Assembly: GCA_049969475.1 (NCBI GenBank)
Contig: JBMFOU010000003.1
Location: 86,319 to 150,318 of the forward strand
Direction: 5' to 3'
DNA length: 64,000 bases
Source of the DNA: UBA2030 sp049969475
GTDB taxonomy: Bacteria > Bacteroidota > Bacteroidia > Bacteroidales > TTA-H9
This document shows positions 60,983-64,000 of this stretch, in pieces (position 1 is the first letter of the stretch; each line of letters opens with the position of its first letter). The position numbers and the translations under genes are program-made. The notes under the pieces are model-generated. The model was not told the origin of the DNA. It worked only from the letters and a program-made list of their open reading frames with translations, and searched no databases.

Positions 60983-62224
60983 TCACTCCTGCCTGAGATA
61001 CTGAACGGGCAATGCACGTGCCGCGCGCGAAGCAGGAATATAAGCAGCCAAGAAACCAATTATCATTACTATTCCAATAACAAGCACAAAATCGAATAGT
61101 TGCATCTGTACTGGATATTCACTAATAACAAAAGAATTCCCTGAGGTGGCAATTTTAATCAATCCAAACTTTTGCTGAGCCCAACAGGCCAGGGCTCCCA
61201 AACCTTCACCAACCAACCCGCCTACCATGCTGATAAGCATGCCCTGCATCATAAATATACGCCGGATATGCGTACCCGTAGCTCCCATACTTAGCAAGAT
61301 GGCGATGTCTTTTTGCTTTTCGATGACCATCATACCGAGGGTACTAATCAGGGTGAAGGTAGCAACCAGGATAATGAAAGAGAGAATGATGATAATGGCG
61401 TATTTTTCCGTTCGCATGATGCGATAGAGCATAGCCTGCTGTTCGAAACGGTCGGCCACCTTGAAGCTTTCTCCCATGATGGAGGTCACTCCCTTTTTCA
61501 GGCGTGTGGCATCGGCCCCGGGTCGAAGATATATCTCAAGGGACGAAACCTCGCTGGTAAAGTCCCACAAGCGACGGGCTACATCGATAGGCACCATGAC
61601 ATACTTCACATCGAAATCCTGCTGTATACTGAAAATGCCTGCAACGGGCAGGGCCTGGCGGCGAAAAGCTCCCTCAGCACTCATTCCCGAGGGATTAAAC
61701 TTTCGGGAGGGGGCATAAATCTCGAGGGGACGAAAAATATCGTCAGGATTCAACCCCAGGTAATAGGCTACCCCAGCGCCAGCCAGGGCGTAAGGCCCTG
61801 TAGGGTCTTCAAGTGTAAAAGACCCTCTGAGTATTTTGGGTCCCATCCCCGACCATCGCACGAAGCCGGTATCCACACCTTTCAATACTCCAATATGCTG
61901 GCGATCGCCATATCGAAACAGGGCGTTGTCCTCCATTACCTCTACCACCCCGGCTATGCCCTGCAACTGCCTCAAGCCTACAAGTTTTACCGGGTCGGGC
62001 TGAAAAACTTTGCCTTCCACGGGCGTAATCTTCAGGTCGGGGTCGAAGGAATTGTACAGGCCACGAATGACCTCACCAAAGCCATTAAAGACAGACAGAA
62101 CAATAATCAGCGCGGCCGTACCCGTTAAAATACCTCCGGCTGATATCAAAGAAATGAGGTTGATAACTGAATTTCCCTTTCGGCTGATGAGATAACGAAA
62201 CGCAACAAAAAAGGGGAAACGCAT
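60983..62224 (-). CDS. FtsX-like ABC transporter permease (LolC/LolE type)
   Basis: A 413-residue permease of the LolCDE family, third gene of an operon after rbfA and a methyltransferase. The N-terminus MRFPFFVAFRYLISRKGNSVINLISLISAGGILTGTAALIIVLSVFNGF has the signature of LolE/LolC (FVAFRYL, and SVFNGF at the end of helix one, about 20-48). A periplasmic domain and three C-terminal helices follow (IIIILSFIILVATFTLISTLGMMVIEKQKDIAILLSMGATGTHI, FVLVIGIVMIIGFLAAYIPASRAARALPVQYL). A second such permease is at 14431-15675. Likely role in lipoprotein release from the inner membrane. The ATPase LolD is not in the window. Confidence 0.93.
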   Translation of the reverse strand: MRFPFFVAFRYLISRKGNSVINLISLISAGGILTGTAALIIVLSVFNGFGEVIRGLYNSFDPDLKITPVEGKVFQPDPVKLVGLRQLQGIAGVVEVMEDNALFRYGDRQHIGVLKGVDTGFVRWSGMGPKILRGSFTLEDPTGPYALAGAGVAYYLGLNPDDIFRPLEIYAPSRKFNPSGMSAEGAFRRQALPVAGIFSIQQDFDVKYVMVPIDVARRLWDFTSEVSSLEIYLRPGADATRLKKGVTSIMGESFKVADRFEQQAMLYRIMRTEKYAIIIILSFIILVATFTLISTLGMMVIEKQKDIAILLSMGATGTHIRRIFMMQGMLISMVGGLVGEGLGALACWAQQKFGLIKIATSGNSFVISEYPVQMQLFDFVLVIGIVMIIGFLAAYIPASRAARALPVQYLRQE

Positions 62225-62235
62225 GGTGGATGCTA

Positions 62236-63063
62236 TTATTTCCAGGCCTTAACCAATAATCCGGTACCTGAAGCATGTTTCCCCCTGACATCCAGATAAT
62301 TCAAAATCAGGCAGAAAGGAAATGTCAGCAGATAATAGAAAGGCAGGACAATGAAAAACAGGCGGGAGGCATTGAGCATCAGAATGGGATATTTCATCGA
62401 TAGTTTCCAAGAAATTTTACCTGGCCCTCCGTAGGTATAACTGGCTTCGGTTTTCGAAAACCCTGCCTGACGCAGCTGTTCCTGAATTCCCAGGAGGTTG
62501 TAGCCATCCCTTACATGCTCGCTGATAAAGGAACGACTTCCATCGCCCGGGTTCTCCCCTTCGTGATCGTGAACATCGCTCCCTCCCTGATCCGAAGGCG
62601 TGGAGATGATGAGCTGACCGCCAGGCTTGAGAGCCCTGTAAAAATTGCGAAAAACAGCATTATCGTCGGGTATGTGTTCCATCACATCCACGGAAAGAAT
62701 AAGGTCAAAGCTTTCGTTGACCTTAAATTTCTCAAGGTCGGCATATTCAAAACGCGCGTTGTTTAAGCCGGCCTTGGCGAAAAACTGGTTGCAATCGGCC
62801 ACCTGGTCTTCCTTCACATCCACCCCCAACACCTGATACTGCGGATGCAACCGGGCCAGCAGGTAGGAATATTGCCCGAACCCCATGCCTGCATCGAGAA
62901 TGGAGGCAGGTGCGGCATGCTCCCTGGCCCACTCACGCAGGGCCTTCTTCACGTGCCAGGTTCTCAGAAGCAACACATTGAGCATCCGGTAAAACAGTAT
63001 GCGCAACAGGGGATGAAGATTGAAAAACCTTCCAAGCGGGCCTTTGATAGAATCGTAGTGCAT
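62236..63063 (-). CDS. Class I SAM-dependent methyltransferase
   Basis: A 275-residue methyltransferase. Motif I is SILDAGMGFGQYSYLLARL, then VLGVDVKEDQVADC. FDLILSVDVMEHIPDDNAVFRNFYRALKPGGQLIIST is the typical post-I/II region. The C-terminal part has a hydrophobic stretch (LNASRLFFIVLPFYYLLTFPFCLIL), possibly membrane-associating. The substrate is not evident. It sits 3 bp after rbfA and 11 bp before the LolC/E-type gene on the same strand, so the three are one operon. Confidence 0.9.
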   Translation of the reverse strand: MHYDSIKGPLGRFFNLHPLLRILFYRMLNVLLLRTWHVKKALREWAREHAAPASILDAGMGFGQYSYLLARLHPQYQVLGVDVKEDQVADCNQFFAKAGLNNARFEYADLEKFKVNESFDLILSVDVMEHIPDDNAVFRNFYRALKPGGQLIISTPSDQGGSDVHDHEGENPGDGSRSFISEHVRDGYNLLGIQEQLRQAGFSKTEASYTYGGPGKISWKLSMKYPILMLNASRLFFIVLPFYYLLTFPFCLILNYLDVRGKHASGTGLLVKAWK

Positions 63064-63066
63064 AGC

Positions 63067-63402
63067 TTATTGTTTAAGCAGCCGGTCGATGTTTTCGATG
63101 TAGTCGAGGGAGTCGTCGAGGTAGAACTGTAGTTCGGGAATCATGCGCACCTGATGACGTATGCGCTGCCCTAACTCAAAGCGCAGCTCTTTGGTGTGCG
63201 TCTTCAATTGTTCGAGGGCTGACTTCTTATCGGGCACTCCATAAATGCTCACGTTCACACGGGCTATCTGCAAATCGGGTGTTACGTTGACCTTGGTCAC
63301 GGTGATCATCCCACCGCTGATGAAGGGAGTAGCATCGCGCAGCAGGTCGCCCATCTCGCGTTCTATGAGCCTGCTTACTCTTTGTAATCGGGTCTTTTCC
63401 AT
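63067..63402 (-). CDS. rbfA: Ribosome-binding factor A
   Basis: RbfA assists 16S rRNA maturation and is needed in the cold. The 111-residue protein has the KH-like fold sequence TRLQRVSRLIEREMGDLLRD, MITVTKVNVTPDLQIARVNVSIYG and LRFELGQRIRHQVRMIPELQFYLDDSLDYIENIDRLL. Length is normal. It begins at the ATG 63402, only 4 nt after the -7 box TAACTTTG (63407-63414), so the mRNA may be leaderless. First gene of the operon with the methyltransferase and the permease. Confidence 0.95.
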   Translation of the reverse strand: MEKTRLQRVSRLIEREMGDLLRDATPFISGGMITVTKVNVTPDLQIARVNVSIYGVPDKKSALEQLKTHTKELRFELGQRIRHQVRMIPELQFYLDDSLDYIENIDRLLKQ

Positions 63403-63406
63403 AGGG

Positions 63407-63414
63407 CAAAGTTA
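63407..63414 (-). promoter_or_regulatory. Putative -7 box of the rbfA operon
   Basis: Minus strand TAACTTTG, 4 nt before the start codon. Confidence 0.45.
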
Positions 63415-63497
63415 CGCAACTTATCCGTTTTTTGTTTGCCCCTATATCCCTCTGAATTTCAGGGATTGGCTTTTTTAACCAGGGAGAGCACAGAGTT

Positions 63498-63617
63498 TCA
63501 CTCCCCCCACACCCTGTCAATCACCCGCTTAATTTTCTCCTCGTAAGTTTTTACCATACCCCATAGCCTGTCAATAACCTTCCGCTCGGATGCATATTTA
63601 GGGAAAATAAGTTTTTT
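63498..63617 (-). pseudogene. Decayed C-terminal coding remnant
   Basis: A minus-strand coding-like stretch ending TGA at 63498-63500 reads LIFPKYASERKVIDRLWGMV and then KTYEEKIKRVIDRVWGE. It has no start codon and begins after an in-frame stop (TGA) within an A-run. It resembles the C-terminus of a longer, helical protein. No family recognised. It lies next to a second remnant and an insertion sequence. Confidence 0.35.
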
Positions 63618-63629
63618 TCATGATATACT

Positions 63630-63838
63630 TTATAGTAAAGCAAAATACTCTTTAATCTTATTAGCCATCAGAAATCTTCTTTCTTTTAGAAAATCTTCAT
63701 AATTAAGTGTTTCACCTTCAATTAGTCTTAATGGAATACATTTGGCTTGTAAATTTTCTTTAAGCTGCTGCATATCAATAATTGCACCATATTTAGCAAC
63801 TTATATTTCACATTGTTTTCTTAATTCTGAAAACACTG
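63630..63838 (-). pseudogene. Remnant of a gene interrupted by an insertion sequence
   Basis: The minus-strand frame from about 63838 to the TAA at 63630-63632 reads TVFSELRKQCEI, then a stop (63801-63803), then VAKYGAIIDMQQLKENL and LNYEDFLKERRFLMANKIKEYFALL. The single in-frame stop (TAA, one base from CAA) splits an otherwise continuous coding sequence, and the upstream end stops where the insertion sequence seems to begin. It is the C-terminal part of a protein I cannot name with confidence. The DFLKERRxLMAxKIKxYF ending recalls some DUF262-type proteins, weakly. Confidence 0.45.
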
Positions 63839-64000
63839 TTGTCCGATACAAAAATTAGAGTGAGGACGATACAATGTTATTTCCGCTCTTTTTGAAGTTT
63901 TGTTTTATCACAAACACTAAACTACCATGTATAAAAGTACACACTTTTTTGGACAGTCGGTTTTCGTACAGCTGATTTCTTTAATCGACCCAAACCTTAC
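63839..64000 (+). mobile_element. Left end of an IS4-family insertion sequence
   Basis: The element seems to start near 63839 (GTCCGATACAAAAATTAGAG), where the neighbouring remnant stops being coding. It contains the start of a transposase gene at 63927. The right end is outside the window, so terminal repeats and target-site duplication cannot be checked. Confidence 0.5.
63927..64000 (+). CDS. IS4-family transposase (DUF4372 type), N-terminal fragment
   Basis: The frame starting ATG at 63927 reads MYKSTHFFGQSVFVQLISL and continues IDPNL to the window edge (24 codons). This matches the characteristic N-terminus of Bacteroidota IS4-family transposases with a DUF4372 domain (KSTHFFGQSVFxQLISL). 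The DDE catalytic domain lies beyond the edge, so whether the gene is intact is unknown. Confidence 0.75.
   Translation, partial: MYKSTHFFGQSVFVQLISLIDPNL

Noticed and set aside
61313..62128. A 271-codon plus-strand open frame
   Set aside because: Antisense to the LolC/E-type permease, whose helices and motifs are clear.
1..64000. CRISPR arrays, tRNA or rRNA genes, prophage
   Set aside because: No regularly spaced repeats, cloverleaf-like genes, rRNA-like sequence or phage structural genes were seen by reading. A tRNA scan was not possible.

Overview
The window is a chromosomal piece of a Bacteroidota genome, most likely Bacteroidales or a relative. Evidence for this: a complete sprA (type IX secretion translocon), two gingipain-like C25 proteases with T9SS sorting tails, a CHU_C (type B sorting) protein, and almost no Shine-Dalgarno sequences. 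Many genes are preceded by the Bacteroidota -7 box TAnnTTTG. I saw no rRNA, tRNA, CRISPR array or prophage.

Layout. 1-6.0 kb: partial pnp, rpsO, an M3 lipoprotein peptidase, panB and an RluA-type pseudouridine synthase. 6.0-10.5 kb: a large peptidase/propeller/outer-membrane protein, then an ECF sigma factor overlapping an anti-sigma-like protein that carries a T9SS type B tail. 10.5-18.7 kb: a hybrid histidine kinase, DUF456 protein, LolC/E-type permease, MORN lipoprotein, glutamate dehydrogenase and a YbaN protein. 18.8-26.7 kb: mgtA with a structured leader, tyrS, an epimerase, a DUF218 protein, a queuosine-precursor transporter and a DMT transporter. 27-33.4 kb: an unrecognised membrane protein, corA, a PhoB/PhoR-like two-component pair and a 16-repeat MORN protein. 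33.6-49.9 kb: ruvA-sprA, a nucleotide kinase/LOG pair, manA, class II aldolase, CheY-like regulator, two universal stress proteins, a SPOR protein, and ruvB-queG. 49.9-57.7 kb: the two secreted C25 proteases. 58-63.4 kb: a kinase pair and the operon rbfA, methyltransferase, LolC/E-type permease. 63.4-64 kb: decayed gene remnants and the start of an IS4-family insertion sequence.

The most interesting element is the roughly 135-nt leader of mgtA (minus strand, 21561-21694). It holds a 19-codon reading frame (MIDDPYSRQFIVELAKRAM), a perfect Shine-Dalgarno sequence locked in an 11-bp hairpin, and an upstream segment that can pair either with the leader-peptide codons or with the anti-Shine-Dalgarno strand. 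Together these suggest a translation-coupled magnesium switch, with early ribosome drop-off on the Asp-Asp-Pro codons as the possible sensor. This is inferred from base pairing and reading frame only.

Themes across the window are T9SS and its cargo (SprA, two C25 proteases, the CHU_C anti-sigma-like protein), magnesium uptake (MgtA, CorA), queuosine metabolism (QueG, YhhQ), envelope lipoprotein handling (two LolC/E-type permeases) and several signalling proteins.
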